A DNA stretch of 64,000 nucleotides from Deltaproteobacteria bacterium UBA5205 (GCA_002412715.1 DHVP01000042.1:62001-126000); one strand, 5' to 3'; counted from the first letter of the stretch, positions 16,194-25,855 are shown. Numbers and translations: made by a program. The notes: a model not told the origin generated them from the letters alone.

Positions 16194-17501
16194 ATGCAGA
16201 TCGAGCACCAGTGTCCCCAATGCGGCGGCCCGGTCATCCTTGAAGAGACGGACCGGCTGCTCACCTGCAGTTTCTGCAAGACGAGGCTCTTTATCCAGCC
16301 GCGGGACTATTTCCGGTACTGCCTTTCCCCTTCGGACCCCTTCCTTGAAGACATCATCTATGTCCCTTACTGGCGCTTCAGGGGTATGCATTTTCTCTGC
16401 AAAACGAGTGGTATCAAAGATGGAATCATAGACAAGACCTTCCTCGCCGTCCGGAAGGGGGGCATGTCCGCCACACTCGGCATAAGGCCCCAGGCATTGA
16501 AAACAAGGTTTTTAAGACCTGCTGAGAAGATGGTATTCCTAAAACCCGGGATCGTATTCGACAGGTCTTCCGCAGAAACGAAAAAGGCGATTACCTATGA
16601 ACTTGTCCGTATACCCGAAACCCGCTTTGTCCGGGGAGGAAGGAACGGAGAATATATCGAGGTCTCCGACACGCGCCTGGAAGTCAAGGAAGAACGCGTC
16701 CACGCAGAGGCCTTCGTGGCTGACACGGTGAGTATCGTTTATGCACCCTTTTTTGCGCGCAACGGAAAGCTCTTCGACGCCATCACGAATGAAACGATCG
16801 ATTCCAACCCTCTCGATGACCCTTCAGACACCGAAACATTTTCAGGAGACTGGCAGGTCAATTTCCTGCCCACCATCTGCCCCAACTGCGGATGGGACAC
16901 GATCGCTGAAAGAGACAGCTGCATCATGTTCTGCTCGCAATGCAGGAGCGCCTGGGAGGCTGAAGGTAATGGTTTCAAACGCACAGCCTATAGAACGGCC
17001 ACATCAGACAAAGTCGCCGATAAACCGAAGACCTACCTGCCCTTCTGGCGTATCAGGGCCGATATTGAAGGAGTAAAACTCTCCTCCTATGCCGATCTTA
17101 TCAAATTCGGAAACCTTCCGAAGGCCCCCAGGCCCGAGTGGGAAACTAAGCCCTTCCACCTCTGGGTCCCTGCCTTCAAAACAACACCTTCCGCCTTCCT
17201 GAGGGTGGCAAAGCAATTCACGATAGCCGATCCCGACACGACGTCAGACCCCCTGCCCCGGGAACCAATCTTTCCCGTAAACCTCCCCCTGCAGGACGCC
17301 CTCGACACCACACTAATGATTATCGCCGACATAGCGTTGAGGAAGAAAGACGTCCTGCCTCGCCTGCCGGACATAAAGACAAGCGTACAGGAAACCCTCC
17401 TCGTCCTCGTCCCCTTCGCCGAGACAAACCACGAGTACGTCCAACCGGACATAAACTGCGGCTTCATGAAGAACGCCCTGGAATGGGGGAGAAAAATTTA
17501 G
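16194..17501 (+). CDS. Unknown protein with two zinc ribbons, partner of the SPFH gene
   Basis: The product is 435 residues and I do not recognise the full-length family. An N-terminal zinc ribbon (CPQCGG ... CSFCKT, about 7-31) and a central ribbon (CPNCGWDTIAERDSCIMFCSQC, about 230-251) are clear. Between them the recurring phrase YVPYWRF/YLPFWRI (about 62 and 283) precedes two similar beta-rich stretches, suggesting an internal duplication of ribbon plus domain. No signal peptide or membrane segment is seen. Immediate linkage to the SPFH protein suggests a common complex. The role is unknown. Confidence 0.8.
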   Translation: MQIEHQCPQCGGPVILEETDRLLTCSFCKTRLFIQPRDYFRYCLSPSDPFLEDIIYVPYWRFRGMHFLCKTSGIKDGIIDKTFLAVRKGGMSATLGIRPQALKTRFLRPAEKMVFLKPGIVFDRSSAETKKAITYELVRIPETRFVRGGRNGEYIEVSDTRLEVKEERVHAEAFVADTVSIVYAPFFARNGKLFDAITNETIDSNPLDDPSDTETFSGDWQVNFLPTICPNCGWDTIAERDSCIMFCSQCRSAWEAEGNGFKRTAYRTATSDKVADKPKTYLPFWRIRADIEGVKLSSYADLIKFGNLPKAPRPEWETKPFHLWVPAFKTTPSAFLRVAKQFTIADPDTTSDPLPREPIFPVNLPLQDALDTTLMIIADIALRKKDVLPRLPDIKTSVQETLLVLVPFAETNHEYVQPDINCGFMKNALEWGRKI

Positions 17502-17507
17502 GGGACA

Positions 17508-17575
17508 GGTGATGGGCCATGGGTAATAGGTTATAGGAAAAAAATATCTTTCCCATTACCTATTACCCATTTTCT
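17508..17575. repeat. Heptamer inverted-repeat element E3
   Basis: The left arm is GGTGATG, GGCCATG, GGTAATA, GGTTATA (17508-17535). The centre is GGAAAAAAATATCTTTCC. The right arm is CATTACC, TATTACC, CATTTTC (about 17554-17574). It lies between the 3' ends of convergent genes and should work as a bidirectional hairpin terminator. Confidence 0.75.
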
Positions 17576-17579
17576 GTCA

Positions 17580-18668
17580 TCAAACATTAAACCGTATATG
17601 CAGGATATCACCATCCTGTACGACGTAGTCGCGGCCTTCCAGTCTCAGGAGGCCCTTTTCGCGGGCGGCGTGTTCGCTGCCCCAGGTGATGAAATCGTCG
17701 ATATTGATGACCTCCGCCCTTATGAAACCCTTTTCCATGTCTGTATGGATCTTTCCGGCGGCTTTGGAGCAGGTTGTTCCCCGCGGAATGGTCCAGGCAC
17801 GCATCTCCTTGCCTACAACCGTGTAGAAGGTGATCAGGTCCAGGATCCGGTAGCCGACATGGATGATCTTTTCTATGGAGAATTCCTTCATATCGTAGAG
17901 TTCCATGAAGGACGCCCTGTCTTCCTCGGGAAGGGCGCTCAAGTCCTGCTCCAGTTTGCCGCAGATATAAACGACCTTCCGGCCTCTCTTTGCTGCCGCC
18001 TCTTCGATTGCGGGATGCGGGATATTCGCCAGACCTTCCTCGTCGACGTTGGCTATATAGAAGAGCGGTTTTGTCGTGATGAGATCGAAAGTCCGGAGGA
18101 TCTGCCTTTCATTCCCGTCAAAATCGTCCATTGCTATGAAACGGCCGGCCTCGAGGTATCGCCTTACCCTCAGGAGAAGTTCCATTTCCGTCTCGCCCTT
18201 GTCCTTTGAGATCTTCGCAAGACGGTCGATCTTCCTTATCCGGTCTTCGACGATCTCAAGGTCGGATATGATGATCTCCGTCTCGACGATATCCATGTCT
18301 CTGGCAGGATCGATATCGGCGTACACGTGGGGCACCTGGCCCGCGGTGAACGCCCGGATTACGTGGGCTGTCGCATCGACATTCCTGATGTGGGAAAGAA
18401 ACCTGTTGCCGAGACCTTCTCCCTTGTGGGCATCCTTGATGAGACCTGCAATATCGACAAACTCGATCGTTGTCTGGGTGACCTTTTCAGGATTAAGGAG
18501 CGCCGCCAGACTGAAAAGCCGCCTGTCGGGGACAGCTACGATACCGATGTTGGGATCAATGGTGCAGAACGGATATGGCTGGCAGGGCACAGCCAGTGCG
18601 GTGAGTGCGTTGAAAATGGTCGATTTGCCTGAATTAGGAAGTCCTATGAAACCGCAGGAAAAACTCAT
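17580..18668 (-). CDS. ychF: Ribosome-binding GTPase/ATPase YchF
   Basis: The 362-residue protein is the universally conserved Obg-family YchF (OLA1). It has the P-loop GLPNSGKST (9-17), DIAGL (72-76) as switch II, the altered G4 motif NVDE in place of NKxD (typical of the ATP-preferring YchF family), a coiled-coil insert and a C-terminal TGS domain (about 280-360). It follows pth by 9 bp on the minus strand, a pairing found in many bacteria. It is last in the prs-rplY-pth-ychF row. Confidence 0.96.
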   Translation of the reverse strand: MSFSCGFIGLPNSGKSTIFNALTALAVPCQPYPFCTIDPNIGIVAVPDRRLFSLAALLNPEKVTQTTIEFVDIAGLIKDAHKGEGLGNRFLSHIRNVDATAHVIRAFTAGQVPHVYADIDPARDMDIVETEIIISDLEIVEDRIRKIDRLAKISKDKGETEMELLLRVRRYLEAGRFIAMDDFDGNERQILRTFDLITTKPLFYIANVDEEGLANIPHPAIEEAAAKRGRKVVYICGKLEQDLSALPEEDRASFMELYDMKEFSIEKIIHVGYRILDLITFYTVVGKEMRAWTIPRGTTCSKAAGKIHTDMEKGFIRAEVINIDDFITWGSEHAAREKGLLRLEGRDYVVQDGDILHIRFNV

Positions 18669-18677
18669 GACACCTGC

Positions 18678-19235
18678 TCACTCCGGCCCGCGCCTGTTGA
18701 AAAGGCTCATCGCCTTTGATCCACTTTCAAAGACAAAGACCTTCAGGGCGTCGCATGCGACATCGATAATTTCCGCAAGCCCCTCTGTCTCTTCCCTGGG
18801 GAATCGCGACAGGACATATTCCTCGGCAGGTATGCCGGGTTGTCTCCCTATGCCTATCTTGAGTCGATAGAAATCCGCGGTACCCAGGTTTTCGATCACC
18901 GACCGGACACCCTTGTGACCGCCGTCCCTGCCCCCGAGACGGATCCGCATTTTGCCGAAATCCATGTCGAGATCATCGTGTATGATGATTACATGATCGG
19001 GCGAAACCTTGAATTTTCCAACCAGCCTGGCCACAGGGCCACCGGAGAGATTCATGTATGTGTCGGGTTTTGCAAGGACCAGGTCATCTGTCAACCCGAT
19101 CCTGCAACCCGAATCTTTCTTTGTAACGGGTATCTTGAAGCGTTCGGAAAAACGCTCTATGACAAGATAACCGATATTATGCCGCGTAAAGGTATAATCG
19201 GAGCCTTTGTTGCCAAGCCCGCACAACAGATGCAC
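18678..19235 (-). CDS. pth: Peptidyl-tRNA hydrolase
   Basis: Pth releases peptides from dropped-off peptidyl-tRNA. The 185-residue length is normal. Asn9 (GLGNKG), the catalytic His19 in FTRHNIGY and the catalytic Asp in HDDLDMDFGKMRIR are all present, along with GGHKGVRSVI. It lies 6 bp after rplY. Confidence 0.96.
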   Translation of the reverse strand: MHLLCGLGNKGSDYTFTRHNIGYLVIERFSERFKIPVTKKDSGCRIGLTDDLVLAKPDTYMNLSGGPVARLVGKFKVSPDHVIIIHDDLDMDFGKMRIRLGGRDGGHKGVRSVIENLGTADFYRLKIGIGRQPGIPAEEYVLSRFPREETEGLAEIIDVACDALKVFVFESGSKAMSLFNRRGPE

Positions 19236-19241
19236 GAGCCC

Positions 19242-19868
19242 TTACTCCTCTTTCTCCTTTGTCTCCAAAACCTCGGCTGCTTCCTCGACACCGGCCTTCT
19301 TCTCTTCCACCGCCGGAGGTATGACACTGAGGATGGCGACATCTCCGTGTTCCACAAGTTTTACGCCCGGCAGAGATAAGTCACTCACATGGACGGAATC
19401 GCCAATATCGAGTTCCGACATGTCGATGACGATCTCTTCGGGGATCTGACCCGGAAGACACTCCACCTTCATGGACCTCAAGTGGACATCAACGATACCA
19501 CCCAGGACCTCGCCCTTGGCTTTGCCCGACAGATGGATGGGCACTTCGACTTCCACGGTCTTTTCCATGGAAACGTTGTAAAAATCGATGTGCATGATCC
19601 GTGTGCCAAGGCCGTCCCGCTGTATCTCTTTCACCATGACGGGCCGACTTTCAACGACCTCGCCGCCATGGATCTCCATATCGAGAATGACGTTTCTCTT
19701 CATGCGCCGGGTGATCTTCTCCCAATCCTTCGCCGAGACGGTTATCGAAACCGGCTCAACGTTGCCGCCGTAAAGCACCGCCGGAATGCTCCCTGCGCCT
19801 CTGATCTTTCTTGCTACATTCTTTCCCGTTAAAACTCTTTTGTCTGCCCTGATTAAAACCTGTTCCAT
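19242..19868 (-). CDS. rplY: Ribosomal protein bL25, long CTC/TL5 form
   Basis: The 208-residue protein binds 5S rRNA in the 50S subunit. Residues 1-90 form the L25 beta-barrel (KNVARKIRGAGSIPAVLYGG...), and 95-185 form the TL5/CTC C-terminal domain found in stress-type L25. A Glu/Lys-rich tail (VEEKKAGVEEAAEVLETKEKEE) ends it. Start with AGGAGGAAC-like sequence upstream. It stands between prs and pth, as in many Desulfobacterota. Confidence 0.95.
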   Translation of the reverse strand: MEQVLIRADKRVLTGKNVARKIRGAGSIPAVLYGGNVEPVSITVSAKDWEKITRRMKRNVILDMEIHGGEVVESRPVMVKEIQRDGLGTRIMHIDFYNVSMEKTVEVEVPIHLSGKAKGEVLGGIVDVHLRSMKVECLPGQIPEEIVIDMSELDIGDSVHVSDLSLPGVKLVEHGDVAILSVIPPAVEEKKAGVEEAAEVLETKEKEE

Positions 19869-19882
19869 AATGTTCCTCCCAA

Positions 19883-20818
19883 CTATATGAACAACGAACT
19901 TACGGATGCATCGCTGTGTATTCTCTTTATGGCTTCTCCGAGTATTGGCGATACGTCCAGAACTTTTATCTTCTTCGATCCCCTGCCCTCTTCTGAAAGG
20001 GGAATCGTATTTGTAGCGATCAATTCTTTGAGCGGTGAATCGTTGATCCTCTCTATGGCCTTTCCCGAAAGAACCGGATGGGTACAGCAGGCATAGACAA
20101 CCTTCGCGCCGCCGTCTACGAGCGCCTGCGCTGCCTGAACGATAGTCCCGCCCGTATCGATCATATCATCGATGAGGATGGCCGTTCTGCCCTTGACGTC
20201 GCCGATGACATGCATAACTTTCGATTCGTTCGCCTTTTCACGTCTTTTGTCGATAATTGCGATGGTGGCATTGATCCTCTTGCCCAGCTCGCGGGCACGC
20301 TCCACGCCGCCGGCATCAGGGGAAACGACAACGACATCCCCCTCGATCTTCTTGATGTAGTCAAACTGAACGGGGAGCGCGTACAGGTGGTCCACAGGGA
20401 TATCGAAAAAACCCTGAATCTGGCCGGCATGAAGGTCCATAGCCAGTATCCTCGATGCGCCGGCAATGGTGATAAGGTTCGCCACGAGCCTCGCCGAAAT
20501 AGACGTGCGGGGAAGAACCTTACGGTCCTGTCTCGCATACCCGTAGTAAGGCATCACCACGGTAATCCGTCCCGCTGAGGCCCTCTTCAGGGCATCCACC
20601 ATGATGAGCAGCTCCATAAGGTTATGATTTACCGGCGGACAGGTGGACTGCACGACGAAGGTATCCATACCGCGTACGCTTTCGTCAATCGAGACCTGAA
20701 TCTCGCCGTCGCTGAACTGATTTATCTTGGCCTTCGCCAGCTTGATACCCAGGTACTCGGTGATCTTGTAGGCCAATTCCGGGTTTGCGTTGCCAGTCAA
20801 TATTCTGAGTTTATCCAA
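19883..20818 (-). CDS. prs: Ribose-phosphate pyrophosphokinase
   Basis: Prs makes PRPP from ribose 5-phosphate and ATP for nucleotide, His and Trp synthesis. The 311 residues include the ATP-binding flexible loop (YYGYARQDRK), the catalytic His/Asp region DLHAGQIQGFF and the PRPP loop AILIDDMIDTGGT. Translation appears to begin at a TTG, as no ATG is close and AGGGGG lies 7 nt upstream. The tRNA-Gln gene lies 32 bp upstream and is probably co-transcribed. Confidence 0.96.
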   Translation of the reverse strand: MDKLRILTGNANPELAYKITEYLGIKLAKAKINQFSDGEIQVSIDESVRGMDTFVVQSTCPPVNHNLMELLIMVDALKRASAGRITVVMPYYGYARQDRKVLPRTSISARLVANLITIAGASRILAMDLHAGQIQGFFDIPVDHLYALPVQFDYIKKIEGDVVVVSPDAGGVERARELGKRINATIAIIDKRREKANESKVMHVIGDVKGRTAILIDDMIDTGGTIVQAAQALVDGGAKVVYACCTHPVLSGKAIERINDSPLKELIATNTIPLSEEGRGSKKIKVLDVSPILGEAIKRIHSDASVSSLFI

Positions 20819-20850
20819 TCAAAACCCCCTGAGGATTATATAATGTTTGC

Positions 20851-20921
20851 TGGGGCGGGAGGATTCGAACCTCCGAATGCAGGCTCCAAAGGCCTGTGTC
20901 TTACCGCTTGACGACACCCCA
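20851..20921 (-). tRNA. tRNA-Gln (anticodon TTG)
   Basis: The minus strand folds into a full cloverleaf of 71 nt. The acceptor stem is TGGGGTG/CGCCCCA with one G-T pair. The anticodon stem CAGGC/GCCTG encloses loop CTTTGGA, so the anticodon is TTG. The T arm is GGAGG-TTCGAAT-CCTCC. No CCA is encoded. It sits between spoVG and prs. Confidence 0.97.
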
Positions 20922-20928
20922 AAAGTTT

Positions 20929-21198
20929 TCACAATGTTTGAGGTCTGTTTATTTCCTGCTCGTAGGCCCCGAGAACGCTCTCCTCTATCATCTGCCGGGT
21001 GACGTTATTCAAAGGATGGACCGTGTCACGGAATGAGCCGTCTTTCATCTTCTTGCTCGGCATGGCGACGAAGAATTTGCTCTCACCCTGGATTACCTTG
21101 AGATCCCGGACAATGAAACAATCGTCAAAGACGATCGATGCATACGCCTTCACCCGCTTTTCATCAACGGGGAATATCCTTACATCGGTAATCTCCAT
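20929..21198 (-). CDS. spoVG: SpoVG family RNA/DNA-binding protein
   Basis: The 89-residue protein starts at the ATG of MEITDVRIFP; a GGAGGG lies 8 bp upstream, so the longer frame was not used. It has the SpoVG signature VRIFPVDEKRVKAYASIVFDD and FVAMPSKKMKDGSFRDTVHPLN. The family is known as a nucleic-acid-binding regulator, first named from sporulation in Bacillus but common in non-sporing bacteria. It follows ispE by 4 bp. Confidence 0.94.
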   Translation of the reverse strand: MEITDVRIFPVDEKRVKAYASIVFDDCFIVRDLKVIQGESKFFVAMPSKKMKDGSFRDTVHPLNNVTRQMIEESVLGAYEQEINRPQTL

Positions 21199-21202
21199 TA
21201 GT

Positions 21203-22051
21203 TTACCCTCCCTGCACGCTGTGCGCAATAAAAACAGTTCCTATCTTGTTTATTGCCGACAACAATGATGCCTGCTTCGCATCTTCTTCATTTCCGAAGA
21301 TGGCAAACACCGACGAACCGCTTCCACTCATCAGCGAACCGAGAGCTTTTGTCTTTTTCAGCGCATCCTTGATCCCTTCGATTTGAGGACACATCGAGAT
21401 GGCGACACGTTCGAGGTCATTCTCCAAAATGCCCGCGATTACATCCGGATTACTGAAATTTCCCCTCAATTTAATATCGTTTTGCTCCTTTGTCAACACG
21501 ATTTTTAAGCCTTCATAAACGGCTTTCGTCGATATGCTGACATTCGGATACACAACGACATACCACATCAGGGGCAGTTCGATTGGTGTGATTACATCAC
21601 CTGTCCCTTCCATGATGCAGGGAGTTCCATGGAGAAACAGGGGAACATCGGCGCCCACCCGGCTGCCGATGCGACTTAGTTCTTCGCTGCTGAGACCAAG
21701 CTCCCAGCGTGCACAAAGCTCTTTCAATACCGTGGCGGCGTTGCTGCTCGGTCCGCCGAGACCGCTGCCGATGGGGATGTGTTTTTCGATGGACACATGA
21801 ATGCCTCTGCGGACCGAAGCGGCCTCGCTCAGCATCCGGATTGCCCGGTACACCGTGTTCCCTTCTCCCCGGGGAAGAATTCCCTTGTCATCGTCAACGA
21901 TAATCTCATCGCCCGCAATGTCCTCAATATGAATTCGGTCACAGAGGGAAATAAGATCGACAATGCTGCGGATATTATGATAGCCGTCGGGCCGCCTGGA
22001 AAGGACTTTAAGATACAGATTGACCTTGGCAGGTGAAAGAAGGGTCTTCAT
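21203..22051 (-). CDS. ispE: 4-(cytidine 5'-diphospho)-2-C-methyl-D-erythritol kinase
   Basis: IspE is an ATP-dependent kinase of the MEP isoprenoid pathway. The 282-residue GHMP kinase has AKVNLYLKVLSRRPDGYH (8-25), the phosphate loop PIGSGLGGPSSNAA (about 92-105) and the third motif LMSGSGSSVFAIF near 240-252. It lies 5 bp after rng and 4 bp before spoVG in one operon. Confidence 0.95.
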   Translation of the reverse strand: MKTLLSPAKVNLYLKVLSRRPDGYHNIRSIVDLISLCDRIHIEDIAGDEIIVDDDKGILPRGEGNTVYRAIRMLSEAASVRRGIHVSIEKHIPIGSGLGGPSSNAATVLKELCARWELGLSSEELSRIGSRVGADVPLFLHGTPCIMEGTGDVITPIELPLMWYVVVYPNVSISTKAVYEGLKIVLTKEQNDIKLRGNFSNPDVIAGILENDLERVAISMCPQIEGIKDALKKTKALGSLMSGSGSSVFAIFGNEEDAKQASLLSAINKIGTVFIAHSVQGG

Positions 22052-22056
22052 CGTTC

Positions 22057-23538
22057 CTACATTATTCCTTCTATCTGGAACTTTTCAATCCCAAAATCGG
22101 GATTGGCGACGAGGTTCACCTTTGTCCCGTAGGCCGTCTCTATCTGTTCCAGCGAACTTTTCTCCTCTTCATAGAGAAGATTTGCCACATCCGGAGAGAG
22201 ATAGATGGTGAATATTCTCCCTTCGCCCTTTCTGCATGCGCTCCTGAGTTCTCTGAGCACCTCATAACAGACGGTAAAACGGGATTTAATATATCCTGAG
22301 CCTTCACAATTGGGACATGTCTCGGTCAGGAGGTTGACAACGTTGTGACGAGTCCGCTTCCTGGTGAGCTGGACGAGCCCCAATTCGCTGATGGGATAAG
22401 CGAAGGTCTTGATCCTGTCCTTCTTTAGGGTATCCATCAGCGACTGGAAAACAATCTCACGTGATTCTTTGCGCTCCATGTCGATAAAATCGACGATGAT
22501 AATGCCGCCGACATTCCTGAGGCGTATCTGGTAGGCAATCTCCTTGACGGCTTCGAGATTCGTCCTCAGGATGGTGTCTTCCAGATCTTTTTTGCCAAGA
22601 TACCGGCCTGTATTGACATCGATGACCGTGAGGGCCTCGGTGTAATCGAGGACGATGTAGCCCCCGGATTTCAGCCATATCTTCCTCTGCAGAAGCTTGG
22701 CTACCTCCATCTCGATGCCGTAGACCTCGAAAATGGGGTCCCTTTCGTCGAAATAGACTACTTCGCAGCCCTCTTCCGGCAGGTATTCTTTGAGGAACTC
22801 CTCCAGCCGGCTGTAGACAAACTGATCGTCAACGATCACTTTCTTCAGGTTGTGCGAATGAAGATCGCGGACCACCCTGAAGATAATGCCAAGCTCCTGA
22901 TGAAGGATCGCCGGGGCACGCGTTGCTTTTGCCTTCTCCTGGATGCTCTCCCAGATGCGCTTCAGGAAGATGAGGTCCGTCTCAAGCTCCTCTGAACTCT
23001 TACCTTCCGAAGCAGTCCTGCTTATGAGCCCGTACCCCTTGGGGCATATATCTTTCAACACTGTGGCAAGGCGTTTGCGTTCCTCTTCGTCCTCGATCTT
23101 TCGGGACACGCCGATATGGTCCGTACCGGGCATGAGAACGAGGAGTCTTCCGGGAAGCGTGATCTTCGACGTTACCCGCGTTCCCTTCTGTCCGATGGGC
23201 TCACGGGAAACCTGCACGATCAGCTCCTGGCCATCCTCAAGAACGCCCTCGATCCTCTCGCCCCCCTCAAAATGAAAATCGGCGCCATCGAACTCCTCGT
23301 ACATCATGCGGTCGAGAATGATGTCTCCAACATAGAGGAAGGCCGACTTCTCAAGTCCGATGTCAATGAAGGCGGCATCCATCCCGGGGACAATCCTCAC
23401 AACCTTGCCCTTGTATATGCTGCCCACCATGCTATGATCGTTTTTCTTTTCGATAAAGAATTCCACGAGAACGCCATTCTCAAGGAAAGCGATCCTCGTT
23501 TCGCTGTACGTCACATTTATAACCAGTTCAGATGCCAT
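22057..23538 (-). CDS. rng: Ribonuclease G
   Basis: The 493-residue endoribonuclease matures rRNA ends and decays mRNA. An S1 domain lies at about 35-125 (VGSIYKGKVVRIVPGMDAAF). The RNase E/G catalytic part has the magnesium-binding aspartates in VIDVNTGR and IIVDFIDMERKE, and the Zn-link CPNCEGSG near 404-411. The C-terminus is short, as in RNase G rather than RNase E. Its start overlaps the end of the radical SAM gene by 11 bp, an adjacency typical of this gene pair. Confidence 0.95.
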   Translation of the reverse strand: MASELVINVTYSETRIAFLENGVLVEFFIEKKNDHSMVGSIYKGKVVRIVPGMDAAFIDIGLEKSAFLYVGDIILDRMMYEEFDGADFHFEGGERIEGVLEDGQELIVQVSREPIGQKGTRVTSKITLPGRLLVLMPGTDHIGVSRKIEDEEERKRLATVLKDICPKGYGLISRTASEGKSSEELETDLIFLKRIWESIQEKAKATRAPAILHQELGIIFRVVRDLHSHNLKKVIVDDQFVYSRLEEFLKEYLPEEGCEVVYFDERDPIFEVYGIEMEVAKLLQRKIWLKSGGYIVLDYTEALTVIDVNTGRYLGKKDLEDTILRTNLEAVKEIAYQIRLRNVGGIIIVDFIDMERKESREIVFQSLMDTLKKDRIKTFAYPISELGLVQLTRKRTRHNVVNLLTETCPNCEGSGYIKSRFTVCYEVLRELRSACRKGEGRIFTIYLSPDVANLLYEEEKSSLEQIETAYGTKVNLVANPDFGIEKFQIEGIM

Positions 23539-25825
23539 GTATTCGTCTCGATTCTACCTTGATGATCCTCGTGTAACCGCCCTCAGTCCAAAGTTGCTTG
23601 ACGCCCTTGCCCCGCCACAGAGACAGATACCTTCCCGCGGCGCCCTTCCACGCAATGGGTTCACCCTCCGGCGGTGCATCCGAAATCAAAATGAACAGAT
23701 AATCTTTTACCATATCTTTCAGAGAACCTTCCATAAATTCGTATATTCTTATGCCCGAAGGCAGCCTTTCGTTGATCTTTTGCACCGCCCGCGCATCCAC
23801 GGTCATGCTGCTGTCCGTTTCTATCTCAATAAGCTCGCAGAAACTCTCCACCCCTACGGGAAGCGCGTCCGTCAGGGCTATCTTCGGCAGCGGGTGATAC
23901 TTTCCCCGTGTCCTTATCCTGATACCTGAAGCCTTCATTGCCCTTACAAGGATGTTCATCGTGTCGAGGTGGCCGATGTACCGGGCGTCAGCGTACTTGC
24001 CGTAGCGAAAGGTGACCTTTTTCGTTCCCTCGGGCAGATCGACCGCGTGCGCGGCCGTGTCGCCGGATTTAATGGAGATATCGGACGGAGCCCGGACGGA
24101 TTCGCATTTCCGGAGGCCTTTTTCAATCCCCGTGCATGCAAGCCCGCATGCGGCGCATCCAGTCAGGCAATCCACTGTCATGTCACCCGTTTCTGCCTTT
24201 TCCAGTTCTTTCAGAAGAAAACTGGTATCGAAACCCATGTCGACCATATCCCAGGGCAATTTTCCCGCGGGGTCGCGGGGGCCCGTGTATGACTTCATAT
24301 CCGACAGATCTTCTTCAAACCACTGCAGGTATGGTTCAAAGGAAAAAAACTCCCTCCACGCTTCGAGGCGTACGCCCTGCCCGTGAAGGTACTCGAAAAG
24401 CCCCGCAAGACGCTCGTCCGCCCGCGCCACGATACCCTCGACGATGCTCACCGAGGTGTCGCGGTATCTCACCCGGACGCCGGTCTTTTTGAGGGCGTCC
24501 TTGATGAGCATGATCTTCTGTGTCAGGATGTCTTCGTCATCCATGGACAGCCACTGAAAAGGGGTATGGGGTTTGGGAGTAAAGGGCGATACGGAGAGGT
24601 TCACATCCATGCCCGCCGCCCGGAATGGAAGTATCACGTCACGGACGGCCAGAAGGTCATCATCCGTCTCCCAGGGAAAGCCGACCATGAGATAAAGCTT
24701 CAGTCTGCGCCAGCCAAGGGCTTTAAGCTGAGGCAATTGCCTCACGAGATTTTCCACGTCTATGTCCTTGTTGAGCCGGGCACGCAAGCCCGGGGTCGGG
24801 GCCTCCAGGGCAAAGGTGAACCCCGTGCGGGCCATCTCTCCCATGGCGGCTATCTCCGCGCTTCCTATACTGCCGATCTTGAGCGACGGGAGGCTGACGG
24901 ACAGGCCCTGATAGTTGGTCTTCGCATAGTCAAGCACGTCGAAAAGGGACCCATAATCCCCGGAACTCAGCGACAACAATGAAATCTCCTCATAACCGGT
25001 ATTGCGAAGCCCTTCGTCAATGACCCCTTTGACTGCCTCGAAGGAACGCTCACGGTAAGGACGGTAGCCGAACCCGGCAAGGCAAAACCTGCAGCCATTC
25101 CCGCAACCCCGTGATATTTCTATGTTGAGCCGGTTATGAACGCTGTCCACCGTAGGTATGGGAGGGCGAACGGGATGGTACGCGCTGTCAAGATCACCGA
25201 CGAAAAGGCGCTTCACGTCCGGGGAAGAGACAAACGGGGAATGGACCCCTTCCAGCTTTGCCAGTTCCGCTATAACCCTGCCCCTCGTTTCACCTTTCAT
25301 CTCCCGGACTCTATTCAGTATTGAAACGAGGACCTCGTCGCCTTCACCTGCCACTATGATATCGAAGAACCGTTCGTAGGGCTTCGGGTTAAGCATAAGC
25401 GGACCGCCACCGATGACGACGGGGTCTTTGCCATCCCTTTCCTGTGCACGTATCTTGACGCCCCCGAGGTCAAGCATGTTGAGAACGTTTGTCACATTCA
25501 GCTCGTAAGTCATTGAAAACCCTATGACATCCATTTCATGAAGAGGCGTTTTCGATTCCAGGGTTGCAAGTGCGGCACCTGTGCTCCTGAGATAATCCTC
25601 CATATCCGACCAGGGCGCGAAACACCTTTCACACCAGACGCCTTCAACATTATTTGCGATCTCATACAGAAGAAAGAGACCATAGTACGACATGGCTATC
25701 TCGTATATATCGGGATAGCACAGGGCAAAACGAACCCTGACGTCCTTCGGGTCCTTTCTCGTATGATTGGGCTCGCAGCCAATATACCGCGCGGGCCTCA
25801 TGATATGTCGGGGAATGTTAAGCAT
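23528..25825 (-). CDS. Radical SAM protein (TIGR03960-type) fused to DUF2344
   Basis: The 765-residue protein has an N-terminal B12-binding-like domain (about 1-190), a radical SAM domain with the cluster motif CGNGCRFC (Cys spacing x3, x2; near 241-248) followed by LAGFGYRPYRERS, and a C-terminal DUF2344/TIGR03936 domain (about 570-740, TFRYGKYADARYIGHLDTMNILVRAMKAS). An extra Cys-rich patch CLTGCAACGLAC lies before it. Fusion of the two halves and position directly before rng are recurrent in bacteria. The reaction is not firmly known; a tRNA or rRNA modification is suspected from context. No Shine-Dalgarno sequence is obvious. Confidence 0.9.
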   Translation of the reverse strand: MLNIPRHIMRPARYIGCEPNHTRKDPKDVRVRFALCYPDIYEIAMSYYGLFLLYEIANNVEGVWCERCFAPWSDMEDYLRSTGAALATLESKTPLHEMDVIGFSMTYELNVTNVLNMLDLGGVKIRAQERDGKDPVVIGGGPLMLNPKPYERFFDIIVAGEGDEVLVSILNRVREMKGETRGRVIAELAKLEGVHSPFVSSPDVKRLFVGDLDSAYHPVRPPIPTVDSVHNRLNIEISRGCGNGCRFCLAGFGYRPYRERSFEAVKGVIDEGLRNTGYEEISLLSLSSGDYGSLFDVLDYAKTNYQGLSVSLPSLKIGSIGSAEIAAMGEMARTGFTFALEAPTPGLRARLNKDIDVENLVRQLPQLKALGWRRLKLYLMVGFPWETDDDLLAVRDVILPFRAAGMDVNLSVSPFTPKPHTPFQWLSMDDEDILTQKIMLIKDALKKTGVRVRYRDTSVSIVEGIVARADERLAGLFEYLHGQGVRLEAWREFFSFEPYLQWFEEDLSDMKSYTGPRDPAGKLPWDMVDMGFDTSFLLKELEKAETGDMTVDCLTGCAACGLACTGIEKGLRKCESVRAPSDISIKSGDTAAHAVDLPEGTKKVTFRYGKYADARYIGHLDTMNILVRAMKASGIRIRTRGKYHPLPKIALTDALPVGVESFCELIEIETDSSMTVDARAVQKINERLPSGIRIYEFMEGSLKDMVKDYLFILISDAPPEGEPIAWKGAAGRYLSLWRGKGVKQLWTEGGYTRIIKVESRRIHGI

Positions 25826-25855
25826 GTTTTTTTCTCGCTGTGCTCCAAAAAAACA

